Assembly: GCF_039523435.1 (NCBI RefSeq)
Contig: NZ_BAAAFH010000003.1
Coordinates: forward strand, 434,001-498,000
Length of the DNA stretch: 64,000 bases
Origin: Wandonia haliotis
Lineage (GTDB): Bacteria > Bacteroidota > Bacteroidia > Flavobacteriales_D > Crocinitomicaceae
Direction: 5' to 3'
The notes beneath the pieces were generated by a model, which had not been told where the DNA came from, made no database searches, and was given only the letters and a program-made list of their open reading frames with translations. Made by a program: the position numbers and the translations under genes. This document shows, piece after piece, positions 32,767 through 41,785 of this stretch; position 1 is the stretch's first letter, and every line of letters starts with the position of its first letter.

Positions 32767-33738
32767 TTACAAACTTTCCAATTCAAAAGTCGGATAACCT
32801 TTAACGCCATCAGGGCTGTAGAAATCGACAAATCGCAATTTAAATGCCATTTCATTCCGGGTCTGGATCAAGTAAGTGAAGTGTGAATATACCTCATAGA
32901 GACTTTGGTCAAAATTGAATTCTTTCCAGTCATATCCTATTGTGTTCAGTTCACTTTTTAATGTTACACCCTGTAATGTGTTGAAGTCGGTTTCAGAAAA
33001 TGGATTTTCTGTTTTTAAAGCAAATGACTTATTGGGGTTTACCAGTGCTCCAACGACAGAATAAGGCATGTGCCCTTCAAAGATGTGAGTATATACACTG
33101 AATTTCAGATCCCACGAGTCTGCAGGTGGCTCCGTCTCAACAAAATCGGAATGAATAAAACTTAAACCAACTGAGTTATAGGCAGGATCCTTTTGTAGTA
33201 TAAATTCGTGTTCTTCTGTTTCTCCGGTTTTCACCCAACGAATTTTAACACCATTTTCAACGAGTTCAGCCTGCATTTTATAATATCCCTGATGTTGTCC
33301 CAAATAATTCAGCCCGGCATCAACAAGGTAGATTCCGCCTTTGGCATCCCAGTTATACAAGGCGCTTTGAGCGTAATATCCTTCCGGTGATTCATATTCC
33401 CATTCATGCCCTGACGTTGATACACTACTTTGAAGTGTCGCATTCTCCAGATGAACAGCTCCCATTATTTTAGCACTGTTTAACAACAAATGATAGGATG
33501 TATCTGAACAAGTTAATGCAATATCCCATGCATCTTTGTCTTTAATATCTACAATGACATTTTCTTCCAGGTCATAATAAATCTGGTTTTTATAAGTTTC
33601 TCCCATTTCCACCGTAACCGTTTCACTTATCCCGCTGTTTCCGGATACAGGAACCGGATACTCTTTCAAACAAGAGGAGAGAATAACTCCGGATAAAATC
33701 AAAAAGAGATGTAACAAGTTATTAGTTCGTAGTTCCAT
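32767..33738 (-). CDS. HmuY-family haem-binding lipoprotein
   Basis: 323 residues. Lipoprotein signal with lipobox ILSSC (C23). The mature protein fits the HmuY family: ENVIVDIKDKDAWDIALTC near the start, GYYKMQAELVENGVKIRWVK and FEGHMPYSVVGALVNP later, then NTIGYDWKEFNF, the region that carries haem-contact residues in HmuY. HmuY proteins take haem from host or environmental carriers and pass it to the TonB receptor. Its start overlaps the receptor gene's end by 17 nt. It is the last gene of the haem operon. Confidence 0.85.
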   Translation of the reverse strand: MELRTNNLLHLFLILSGVILSSCLKEYPVPVSGNSGISETVTVEMGETYKNQIYYDLEENVIVDIKDKDAWDIALTCSDTSYHLLLNSAKIMGAVHLENATLQSSVSTSGHEWEYESPEGYYAQSALYNWDAKGGIYLVDAGLNYLGQHQGYYKMQAELVENGVKIRWVKTGETEEHEFILQKDPAYNSVGLSFIHSDFVETEPPADSWDLKFSVYTHIFEGHMPYSVVGALVNPNKSFALKTENPFSETDFNTLQGVTLKSELNTIGYDWKEFNFDQSLYEVYSHFTYLIQTRNEMAFKLRFVDFYSPDGVKGYPTFELESL

Positions 33739-36004
33739 TTTTCTTGCTGTTAATTTGGAAATTATAGCGTAAGCTCAGAAAGACACTTCTACCCCGTGCA
33801 ATATTGTTGGCAGAAACAGCACTTGCGTGCGCGGTACCGGTTCCCCCGGTGCGGTTAACCTGTTTGACGTCAAACAGGTTTTTTAACCCTAAACTCACAG
33901 TCAGTTGTTTTTTTATAAAACTTCTGCTCACGGAAATATCCATCATGTGATAGTCCTCCGTTTGTCCCAGTGAAGTAGTGCCTTCTGCATCGATGAAGTA
34001 ATTGGGTTGTCTTCCGTTGTATTTGTAAAATAAACCAAACGAAAGCCCTGTCAACTTCCAGTTGTATTGTATAGAAGCACGCGCTTCGGGATACATCAGG
34101 AATTCAGGATAAACATATTCCGGGCTTTCAATTTTGTAAGCAAGAAGAGAACCTCCCAAAGAAGCACGTACATTATCGCCACCGTATTCTACTGAGAAAT
34201 TCACCCCGGTTGTTTGTGAACGCGCCAGATTGAAGTAACTGTATTCCATGGTTCCTTCAGTAACCTGAAGTGTGATTTGGTTTCTGATGTCATTATAGAA
34301 AGTTTTCAATTCGAGGTCCAGTTCCCGCTTTTTAAACTGAAACCCTTTTGAAATGTTCAGCTGGAAATTATTGGATTGTTCGGCTTTTAGATCAGCATTT
34401 CCTATGATATTGTGATTAATATCTATGAATTCAAAATACAACTCTTTTATACTCGGAGCTCTGAAACCACGGGCATAGGAGGCGCGAAGCGTCCAGCTTT
34501 GAAGAGTGAATTTGGTGTGAATGGAAGGAATAGGAATAGTGGCGTATGCTGAGTTATAACCATATCGAACTCCCGGTTTTACAAGGATTTGTTCGATAGG
34601 ACGCCATTCGAGGGTACTGAACAGATCTGCGTAAAACATACTCTGTTGACTGGCTTCAATACGTTTTCCCCGCATAGCTTCTAAAGAAGCTTCATAACCA
34701 ATTTCCAGGCTTACCGTGGAAGAGTCTTTTTTGCGGATGAAATTCCCGCGGCTCATCACTTGTTTGTAACCTGTTGTATCCTGCATCTGCGGATTATTCA
34801 ACCATTCTCTTTCCAAATTGGTAAGATCCGTTAAATACGTATTTTTATTTCTTTCATAAAAAGCTCCGGAAAGAAGAATATTTCCCGTCCAGTTTACAGA
34901 AGGTTTAATAGACAGGTTTCCTGAAACGGTATGACGATTGGTAAGATATTCATCATCAAAAGCCCGATTGAGATAAGGTTTCTGAGGAGCTCCCCGGTTT
35001 GTCATTTTTTCAAAATATCCTTCGTAATTAATACGAAGGCTCCAGTTGTTTCGGATATATCTGTAATCGAGACCTCCGAAATACTGTTCTTTGGGATTCC
35101 ACAAGTGAGTACGTGTTGTGTCGGCAGGAGTTTTATGAGGGTAAGCCCAGAATTTATCATCGGGTGACCAACCATCAAAAAAGTACCTTCCTCCACGGAC
35201 GGCAACCATATGATGCCCGAACCGCTTTCCTATTCGTAAATCTGCGTTATATTGTCCTACACTTTCATAAAAGGTTTGACCTTCTATTTGCCAGGAGGCT
35301 TTTACGGTCTTTTTGGTGATAATATTAATTGTTCCGGCCAAAGCATCACTTCCATAGTTCACGGAAAGCGGACCTTCAATAATTTCTATTCGTTCAACAT
35401 TGCTCAGGTTAATCTGGCTCAGGTCGATATTTCCGTCCAATCGTCCTATAACAGGTACTCCATCTATCAGAATTTTTACATTTTGACCTCCGGTTCCTTG
35501 AAGTTTAATACCTGTGCCCAGAACATTGTCTTGTTGCAATTGAATATTTACTTCGTTCGTAAGTACGTCATTCAACGAAACAGCACCCATGGCACTGATT
35601 TTTTCTGCAGTAATAATTTTAGAAGAGTAGGCAGATTCTTTTTGATTAGACGCTCCGTGTGAAGCGGTAACCACAACCTGATTAAGCACTTTGTGTTCAG
35701 GTTGTAATAGAATACGTGCAGGAAATGATGACTGTCCTTTCATCTCCTGCACTATTGTTTTGTAGCCCATACTGCTTATTTCCATCCGTGTTACTGAGGA
35801 AAGGTTCACTCCCTGAATACGTGCGATTCCCTGGAAGTTGGAAGAAGTCCGGTAAACCACTTCTCCGTTATTGTCAAGCATATGCACACGAGCTCCCGGA
35901 ACTTCAACAGAATCCGGAAGCCCTATAATATGCATATCCACATGTTGGGAATAAACACTCCCGGTAACAAGTAATGAAAAGTATATGAAAGCCTGTTTTA
36001 TCAT
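33722..36004 (-). CDS. TonB-dependent haem receptor (HmuR-like)
   Basis: 760 residues. Signal peptide to about residue 19 (GSVYSQ), a CarboxypepD_reg-like domain (about 22-105), a plug (about 120-240: GAVSLNDVLTNEVNI, KILIDGVPVIG, RIEIIEGPLSVNYGSDALAG) and a 22-stranded barrel ending FLSLRYNF. It imports its ligand across the outer membrane using TonB energy. Position between the hemin-degrading factor gene and the HmuY lipoprotein gene identifies the ligand as haem. The last 11 codons extend past the final barrel strand and are read through the start of the HmuY gene. Confidence 0.92.
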   Translation of the reverse strand: MIKQAFIYFSLLVTGSVYSQHVDMHIIGLPDSVEVPGARVHMLDNNGEVVYRTSSNFQGIARIQGVNLSSVTRMEISSMGYKTIVQEMKGQSSFPARILLQPEHKVLNQVVVTASHGASNQKESAYSSKIITAEKISAMGAVSLNDVLTNEVNIQLQQDNVLGTGIKLQGTGGQNVKILIDGVPVIGRLDGNIDLSQINLSNVERIEIIEGPLSVNYGSDALAGTINIITKKTVKASWQIEGQTFYESVGQYNADLRIGKRFGHHMVAVRGGRYFFDGWSPDDKFWAYPHKTPADTTRTHLWNPKEQYFGGLDYRYIRNNWSLRINYEGYFEKMTNRGAPQKPYLNRAFDDEYLTNRHTVSGNLSIKPSVNWTGNILLSGAFYERNKNTYLTDLTNLEREWLNNPQMQDTTGYKQVMSRGNFIRKKDSSTVSLEIGYEASLEAMRGKRIEASQQSMFYADLFSTLEWRPIEQILVKPGVRYGYNSAYATIPIPSIHTKFTLQSWTLRASYARGFRAPSIKELYFEFIDINHNIIGNADLKAEQSNNFQLNISKGFQFKKRELDLELKTFYNDIRNQITLQVTEGTMEYSYFNLARSQTTGVNFSVEYGGDNVRASLGGSLLAYKIESPEYVYPEFLMYPEARASIQYNWKLTGLSFGLFYKYNGRQPNYFIDAEGTTSLGQTEDYHMMDISVSRSFIKKQLTVSLGLKNLFDVKQVNRTGGTGTAHASAVSANNIARGRSVFLSLRYNFQINSKKNGTTN

Positions 36005-36013
36005 TTCAAGTGA

Positions 36014-37060
36014 TTAATTTTGAATAGAAGCAACCAGTTGTCTCCATTCCTCCATTTCAGGAATTCCCGGTTTGCGTTTTCCGAAGAGGGTGATGATTAG
36101 CTCTCCGTCTTTGTCAAAACATTCAATAGAAGTAACCTCTCCGTCTTCAGTAGGTTTTCGAACTACCCATGACTGGTCGATATCCTGTTCTTTGATGTGA
36201 AGGTTAAACTCAGGATCAAGAACGTTAAGCCATTCGTTGTGATCAACAATTTTTTTAACCGGTCCTGTATGAATACCTATTGCACCTCTGTTTCCTACAA
36301 ATACCATAATAGGAAGTTCTGACTGACTGGCAGAGAGAAGTGCTTTGCGAAGAATATCATTCCCTTCTTTTTTTGCGAAATGCGTAGAAGGAGCATTCTC
36401 AAGCGCCTCGATACGATGTAACTTGTGACGGTTAATCATTCCGAAGAAATTGTGTGTATCCTTAAGATCGACCCACTCCTGTTTGAACTGCTCATAATCA
36501 GGCTCTGCATCACGTGTCTCAGCTGGATGAACCGGTTTTTTGAAAGCATCTACTACTTCAGTTTGCTCCTGATTTTCACTTTTAAAATCAGCAGTTATTT
36601 TTTCAAAAGCAGCCACATCTGATTGGGATGTCAGGTAAATTTTGTGTACAGCTGTTCCTTGATTGTCAAATAATTGAATGCTTCTTCGGATTTTTTCTCC
36701 TTCTCCTTCTGTCACAGAGAAAGCACTTCTCCAACAAGAAGGAAACAAACGATTGTCAATGTCCTCTCCAACGAAAAGTGCCGCATGAGGAGACCATGTG
36801 AAGTTCTGATACACTCCTTTTCTTTCGTGTACAATACTGTCGTTTCTTGTGATAGCATTTGCGTAACCCAGAGTTTCAATTTGTGACAGTAATTCTTTGA
36901 ATTCGGGACGAAGACGTGTAACTCCCTCTCCGCAACGTGTAGCAAGAAGCTCTGCCTCACTTACTCCTAGCTCATTTGCAGCATTGCGAATTCTTAGGTG
37001 TGGATTTGTTTGCTGTAGCGCATTCCAACGCTCTTTCAAACTGATTTGCTGTGTTTCCAT
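36014..37060 (-). CDS. hmuS: Hemin-degrading factor (HmuS/ChuS/HemS family)
   Basis: 348 residues, two tandem HemS-type halves. The N-terminus has LKERWNALQQTNPHLRIRNAA and ELGVSEAELLAT, followed by the conserved R-N-x-x-V-H-E pattern (ITRNDSIVHERKGVY). The second half repeats it with MVFVGNRGAIGIHTGPVKK and LNVLDPEFNLHI. These cytoplasmic proteins hold haem and open the ring to free iron. It is placed 12 nt after the ABC ATPase and 9 nt before the receptor gene, within the haem operon. Confidence 0.93.
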   Translation of the reverse strand: METQQISLKERWNALQQTNPHLRIRNAANELGVSEAELLATRCGEGVTRLRPEFKELLSQIETLGYANAITRNDSIVHERKGVYQNFTWSPHAALFVGEDIDNRLFPSCWRSAFSVTEGEGEKIRRSIQLFDNQGTAVHKIYLTSQSDVAAFEKITADFKSENQEQTEVVDAFKKPVHPAETRDAEPDYEQFKQEWVDLKDTHNFFGMINRHKLHRIEALENAPSTHFAKKEGNDILRKALLSASQSELPIMVFVGNRGAIGIHTGPVKKIVDHNEWLNVLDPEFNLHIKEQDIDQSWVVRKPTEDGEVTSIECFDKDGELIITLFGKRKPGIPEMEEWRQLVASIQN

Positions 37061-37072
37061 TTCTTTTAGTAT

Positions 37073-37867
37073 TTAAAAAATTTGATAAATTTTTGACCGG
37101 ATTCTTTTAGGTGAAAAGATCAGATCTCCTGTTTGTTCAAAAGGAAGTTCATAAAGATCTTCCAGAATATTTTCGGTAATCTCTGTTGGGTTTAATTCCC
37201 CCGCGAGTAAGCCTTTTTTGAGTAGAATTAATTTGTCGGCGGTATGAAGTGCCATATTAATGTCGTGAAGAACACTAACGACGCCAACGCCATTTTCAGT
37301 AAGTTCCGTTGCCAGTGTAATGAGTTCTTCCTGGTGTTTTATATCCAGATTATTTACAGGTTCATCCATGAACAGGAATTTGTTCCGGATAGAACTGATC
37401 TGCTCATCAGTGAAAAGCTGTGCGTATACGCGGGCAAGGTGGGTGCGTTGCAATTCTCCTCCTGAAAGAAACTGAAGTTTTTGTTCGGATAGATGTTTAA
37501 TACTGAATCGTTGTAAGGCATTCTCAACAATTTCTATATCCGTTGCGTCGGGAGTGCGGTGATAATAAGGATATCGCCCCATAAAAACCAGTTCCCGTAC
37601 AGTCAGTTCACTATTGAACATACTTTGCTGCGTCAGAAATGTGCGTACTTTCGAAAGTTGGGCTTGTGATGAAATGTCTACTGACGGATAACTGATGGTT
37701 CCACCGGTAGGTTGTATTCCAAGTGCTGCAACCCGCAGTAAAGTAGATTTTCCAGCTCCGTTTGGACCAAGAATAACCGTGTGTTCTCCCGGTATAAAGG
37801 AAGTGGAAATATCCTGAAGCAGTGTTTTTCTGTTAAGCTGCAATGATATGTTGTCTAAACGAATCAT
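37073..37867 (-). CDS. hmuV: Haem ABC transporter ATPase
   Basis: 264 residues, a FecE/HmuV-type ATPase. Walker A GPNGAGKSTLL (about 34-44), Q loop TFLTQQS, signature LSGGELQR and Walker B FLFMDEPVNNLDI with the H loop VLHDIN. The form FMDEPVNNLD with valine is usual in HmuV. It drives haem import through the permease HmuU, whose gene overlaps its start by 4 nt (ATGA). Confidence 0.94.
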   Translation of the reverse strand: MIRLDNISLQLNRKTLLQDISTSFIPGEHTVILGPNGAGKSTLLRVAALGIQPTGGTISYPSVDISSQAQLSKVRTFLTQQSMFNSELTVRELVFMGRYPYYHRTPDATDIEIVENALQRFSIKHLSEQKLQFLSGGELQRTHLARVYAQLFTDEQISSIRNKFLFMDEPVNNLDIKHQEELITLATELTENGVGVVSVLHDINMALHTADKLILLKKGLLAGELNPTEITENILEDLYELPFEQTGDLIFSPKRIRSKIYQIF

Positions 37868-38910
37868 ACCCCCGCTTTTTGTTTGTTTTTAATGATGATG
37901 TAAAGGAATAATGGAGCTCCTGCCAAAGAGGTAATAATACCAATTGGTAATTCCTGCGGAATAATTATCGTCCGGCTGATAGTATCGGCCAGGATCAAAA
38001 ACCCTGAACCAACAATGATGGAGTTGAACAGGATAAATTTATTATCACCTCCCTTTAAGAGTCGTATTACATGGGGTACAACCAGCCCAACGAAACCAAT
38101 AACTCCTGTCAGACTGACACATGTACTCACCAGAAGTGAGCTGAGAATAATAATGATGGATTTTTCTCTTCGCACATTCACTCCCAGATAACCGGCATTC
38201 TCCTCTCCCAAAGAAAGCGCATTGAGTACTTTCCCGCGGGTGAGTAGCAAAATAATGACCGGAATATTAATAATTGTAAGAACCAGCGTTGTTGTCCAAT
38301 TGGCTCCCCCGAGACTTCCGAGCATCCAGAAAGAGATATTACGTAATTGTTCATCTTCGGAAAGGAAAGTCAATAATCCGGTTATTGATGCTCCCAGTGC
38401 ATTAAGTGCGATCCCGGTAAGAAGCAAAGTTGTCAGCAACGTATTACCTCTTGAGTGTGCAATCATGATCGCAAGGAACATAACTGTGAGTGCTCCGATA
38501 AAGGTAAATACGTTTAGCGCAAACATGTTCAGCCAGGATACTGAGAATAATGCAGGAATACCAAGTACAATTGCAAATGCTGCAAATGCTGAAGCTCCGG
38601 TTGACACTCCGATGAGTCCCGGGTCGGCTAACGGGTTACGGAATAACCCCTGTAGTCCTGCTCCTGCAATGGAAAGGGATGCCCCGACAATTGCCGCCAG
38701 AATAACCCGCGGAATGCGAATTTTGGTCAGAACCGACACACTCAGGTCGTCCAGTTTCAGTTCTGCAAAACCAAGCTTATACTGAAGGATGTTCCATAAG
38801 TCGCCGGATCCGATTTCGAATGACCCGGATGTTAATCCGAACCAAAGAATAACGAACCAAATCACAGCGAGTGATACGTACCAAATACTATTTGATCGTT
38901 TTCCTGTCAT
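37864..38910 (-). CDS. hmuU: Haem ABC transporter permease (FecCD family)
   Basis: 348 residues with about ten membrane helices and the FecCD signatures: RIPRVILAAIVGASLSIAGAGLQGLFRNPLADP in pieces (RIPRVILAA, GLQGLFRNPLADP), GIALNALGASITGLL and GLVVPHVIRLLKG for the ATPase contact. It forms the inner-membrane channel with HmuV and takes haem from HmuT. Overlaps of 4 nt with both neighbouring genes show coupling. Confidence 0.95.
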   Translation of the reverse strand: MTGKRSNSIWYVSLAVIWFVILWFGLTSGSFEIGSGDLWNILQYKLGFAELKLDDLSVSVLTKIRIPRVILAAIVGASLSIAGAGLQGLFRNPLADPGLIGVSTGASAFAAFAIVLGIPALFSVSWLNMFALNVFTFIGALTVMFLAIMIAHSRGNTLLTTLLLTGIALNALGASITGLLTFLSEDEQLRNISFWMLGSLGGANWTTTLVLTIINIPVIILLLTRGKVLNALSLGEENAGYLGVNVRREKSIIIILSSLLVSTCVSLTGVIGFVGLVVPHVIRLLKGGDNKFILFNSIIVGSGFLILADTISRTIIIPQELPIGIITSLAGAPLFLYIIIKNKQKAGV

Positions 38911-39794
38911 TGAACAGCAGATAGTTTGTTACTTAATTCACGGATTGCTTTTGGTAATCGGGGACCAAAAGAACTTACGAGTGAACCTTCCATAGAGACA
39001 ACATGACCTTCTTTTCCGGCATTAATAAGATTGTATCCCGGAATTTGAGATAAACTTTCCAGTCCTCCCATGCTTTCAATTCCTGAATTGAAAAAGAACA
39101 ACGCATCAGGATTTGCTTTTACAAGTGATTCTGAGGTGAGTGGTTTAAAATCCTTAAAATCTGAACATGGATTTTCGGCACCGGCCAATTGAATCAGAGC
39201 ATCCATGGGAGTACCTTTTCCTGCAACCATAAGTGTCCCTGCACCACGTGCGTAGATGAAAACCACTTTTTTGTTGGAAGAAGTAACTGTCAGACTATCC
39301 ATTTCCTGATTGAATGCAGCAATCAACTCTTGAGCTTCCTCCTTTCGGTCAAGTGTTTCTCCCAGAGAAGAAATTAACCGGATTGTTCCTTCGGGTGTAT
39401 AGTTTTGTTCAATTTTTTCAATTTGAACACCAACCTCCTGAAGCTGTTTCTCAAGTTGTGCAGAAAGTTCATCCTTATGAACAACCACTAATGTTGGTTT
39501 AAGAGAGAGAATTCCCTGTGCGGTAATACCACTGATATGCCCTAATTTGGTGATCTTTTTTACACTTTCCGGATAAACAGAAGTAATATCCGTCCCCACA
39601 AGATCTTCTTCACAACCTAATGCAGAAATGATTTCAGAAGCCGAAGCATGGAGAGAGACGATACGAGGTCCCTGATCCGTAATTTCTTCTGATTCAGTCT
39701 GTGGAGTCTTTTGCTCTTCCTTAGACGACGTAGTGCAGGAATAGAATATCCCTGCACTCATCGCAACTACTAATACTGTATTTAATAGTTTCAT
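38907..39794 (-). CDS. hmuT: Haem-binding periplasmic lipoprotein
   Basis: 295 residues. Lipobox IFYSC (C20), then an acidic linker and a class III (TroA/FhuD-type) binding fold: RIVSLHASASEIISALGCEEDLVG, LGHISGITAQGILSLKPTLVV, and DALIQLAGAENP. It brings haem to HmuUV in the periplasm. The start overlaps the HmuY/T9SS gene stop by one base (TAATG), and its end overlaps the permease start. Confidence 0.92.
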   Translation of the reverse strand: MKLLNTVLVVAMSAGIFYSCTTSSKEEQKTPQTESEEITDQGPRIVSLHASASEIISALGCEEDLVGTDITSVYPESVKKITKLGHISGITAQGILSLKPTLVVVHKDELSAQLEKQLQEVGVQIEKIEQNYTPEGTIRLISSLGETLDRKEEAQELIAAFNQEMDSLTVTSSNKKVVFIYARGAGTLMVAGKGTPMDALIQLAGAENPCSDFKDFKPLTSESLVKANPDALFFFNSGIESMGGLESLSQIPGYNLINAGKEGHVVSMEGSLVSSFGPRLPKAIRELSNKLSAVQ

Positions 39795-41035
39795 TATCTG
39801 ACGATTAATTTAGTATTGTAACGTATTTGATTGTTCGCTATAATATTTACAAAATAGATTCCTGCTTCCAGTCCGTCGAGGGAAATTGTAGTTGCATTCA
39901 ATCCAGATCCTCCTTCGATTTGCTCGGATTTTTTCAATTGTCCGGAAGTACTGTAGATGGAAACGTTAAATGCTTCGGAATTATCATGAGTTAGTGTAAC
40001 AAACCCGGATGCAGGGTTAGGGTAGATTGAGAAGAAACCTTCTTCATTTTCTCCGATAGAAGCCGAACCGACTTTACGTTTCGTGAAGCTGATGTTCCCA
40101 TTTGCAGTTCCTCCGAAATCAGTAAATTGTAATTCCCAGTAGTCTCCGTTTTGAGCTTTGATTACGTACAGGATCGTATCAGGAATCTCCCACTGGAAAG
40201 TTTGGTAATTCAAAGATTTCCAGTCATAACCAATAGCATTTACTTCTGTTACATATACAAGTGAAGAAGCATCATAGGAATCCCCGGGGTTGTCCAGATC
40301 AACACGTGCAACCTCTACATCAGGGTGTTGTAAAACTCCTGCTACTCGCTGGTTTCCATAAGCACCATAAATTTCTGCATTATACTGCATGAAAACAAAA
40401 TCCCAGTTGGATGCATCTGCCTCACGGTTTACGAACTGATCATTGATGATGTCATAATATCCGAACAATGCATTATCAGCTACACCGGATGTATTAGAGA
40501 ATGTTTTTTCAACATCTGTTGTATTATCGAGTGTAGCGATCTTGAATATGTATTCACCGGAAATGCGACTTACAAACCATACTTTTCTGTATGAGTCATC
40601 CGGTAATTTAATTACATACAATTGATCTCCTTCTACAGCGTGACTTACGGTATTGTAAGATCCCCATCCGTAGTTGTAACTACCTGAAGGAAGCTGGTTG
40701 AATGCACCGATCTCCCAATCTGAATCTGAGTTATATACAGCACTCCATGTAGCTGACATCCCTGTTGTATCTAAAGTTGCCCAATCTGCAGTTCCCTGAG
40801 AAGGATATTTCCATACTTCCATATCTACAGATCGGTTGTTTCGGATAGAAACACCGTAAGGACTTACCTGAAATGCAAGGTGCCAGTTATCTTTAGCTGA
40901 AGTTTCTGTTTCGCCGTTTTCAAGACTGTACCAGATATGGTTGGCATAACCTGCCCCCATGCTGACGGACTCATTTTGTTGAGCCATTACCTGCGTTGAT
41001 GCAAGCAAAATGAGAGAGAATATTGATTTTTTCAT
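39794..41035 (-). CDS. HmuY-like protein with T9SS sorting domain
   Basis: 413 residues from the ATG at 41035; an upstream TTG frame from 41119 would add 28 residues before a clear signal peptide (MKKSIFSLILLASTQVMAQ) and is rejected. The body resembles HmuY proteins: HIWYSLENGETETSAKDNWHLAF in pieces (HIWYSLEN, KDNWHLAF), KVWFVSRISGEYIFKIATL, VNAIGYDWKSLNYQTFQWEI. A type A T9SS sorting domain ends it (FSIYPNPASGFVTLTH, LEAGIYFVNI). It would be an exported, surface-held haem catcher feeding the receptor. First gene of the haem operon. Confidence 0.85.
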   Translation of the reverse strand: MKKSIFSLILLASTQVMAQQNESVSMGAGYANHIWYSLENGETETSAKDNWHLAFQVSPYGVSIRNNRSVDMEVWKYPSQGTADWATLDTTGMSATWSAVYNSDSDWEIGAFNQLPSGSYNYGWGSYNTVSHAVEGDQLYVIKLPDDSYRKVWFVSRISGEYIFKIATLDNTTDVEKTFSNTSGVADNALFGYYDIINDQFVNREADASNWDFVFMQYNAEIYGAYGNQRVAGVLQHPDVEVARVDLDNPGDSYDASSLVYVTEVNAIGYDWKSLNYQTFQWEIPDTILYVIKAQNGDYWELQFTDFGGTANGNISFTKRKVGSASIGENEEGFFSIYPNPASGFVTLTHDNSEAFNVSIYSTSGQLKKSEQIEGGSGLNATTISLDGLEAGIYFVNIIANNQIRYNTKLIVR

Positions 41036-41119
41036 ATTAATTTTATTTAGACTAAATTTAAACAGTGCAAATGTAGCGCCGTAAAAACTCATGAAAAAGA
41101 GGAGAGAAGGGTAAAACAA

Positions 41120-41138
41120 AGGGTATATTACATACCCT
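41120..41138 (-). terminator. Hairpin after the LuxR-type gene
   Basis: On the minus strand AGGGTAT-GTAAT-ATACCCT followed by TTGTTTTA. The stop codon of the regulator lies in the loop. It would end or weaken transcription from the regulator into the haem operon. Confidence 0.45.
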
Positions 41139-41712
41139 CTTTTTCAAAAAGACCTCTGAGTTGTTCAGCAGAGTGAACATCCAGCTTTTTGAAGATGTTT
41201 TTACGGTGTGTTGCGACAGTTGTAATACTCAGGAAAAGTTTCTCTGCTATTTCGGAGGATTTACAACCTTTATTAATAAGTCGCGCTATTTGGTACTCGC
41301 GTTCCGAAAGAACAGCGGATATAGCATTGGTATTAGCTATCAGAGAAACGGTAATTCCAGGAGAGAAATACCTGTTTTCTTCCCAAAGGTTATATACAGC
41401 TACTATAAGGTTGGATTGTAATTCCTTTTTAAGAAGGATAGCTCCAAAGTTTTCTTTAACCCGTTGTGGAATTTGTTCTACCGATTCGTCTCCCAAAAGT
41501 AAAACCAGTTTTTTGCGGTCAATCGACACGCATTGATGATCTGCACTCTTCTCACAGCAAATGACAAAATCGTAATCAGCTTTTTCAGAAGTAAGGAGAT
41601 GACTTGAAATTTGAGGGATTCCCGGATACTTATCCGCCAAAGGATTGGTGTCAAGAAGAAGCTTTATTCCTCCTGCTATTACAATGTCTTCAACGCATAT
41701 TCCGATATTCAT
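41128..41712 (-). CDS. LuxR/NarL-type regulator with degenerate receiver-like domain
   Basis: 194 residues. The C-terminal 65 form a LuxR helix-turn-helix (LSEREYQIARLINKGCKSSE, IAEKLFLSITTVATHRKNIF). The N-terminal 125 have receiver-like length and start (IGICVEDIVIAGGIKLLL), but the usual phospho-aspartate strand reads DYDFVICCEKS, without the aspartate in place, so it may work without phosphorylation. It is upstream of the haem operon on the same strand and could regulate it; a hairpin separates them. Confidence 0.82.
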   Translation of the reverse strand: MNIGICVEDIVIAGGIKLLLDTNPLADKYPGIPQISSHLLTSEKADYDFVICCEKSADHQCVSIDRKKLVLLLGDESVEQIPQRVKENFGAILLKKELQSNLIVAVYNLWEENRYFSPGITVSLIANTNAISAVLSEREYQIARLINKGCKSSEIAEKLFLSITTVATHRKNIFKKLDVHSAEQLRGLFEKEGM

Positions 41713-41785
41713 TTCACCCTTATTTAGAATGATTACAAATATCAGGGTGTTAATTCAATTTTGAAATACCCTTTTTAGGGTAATT

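Noticed and set aside
41036..41119. N-terminal extension of the HmuY/T9SS protein to a TTG at 41119
   Set aside because: A normal signal peptide begins at the ATG at 41035, and the extension would place a hydrophobic stretch before it.
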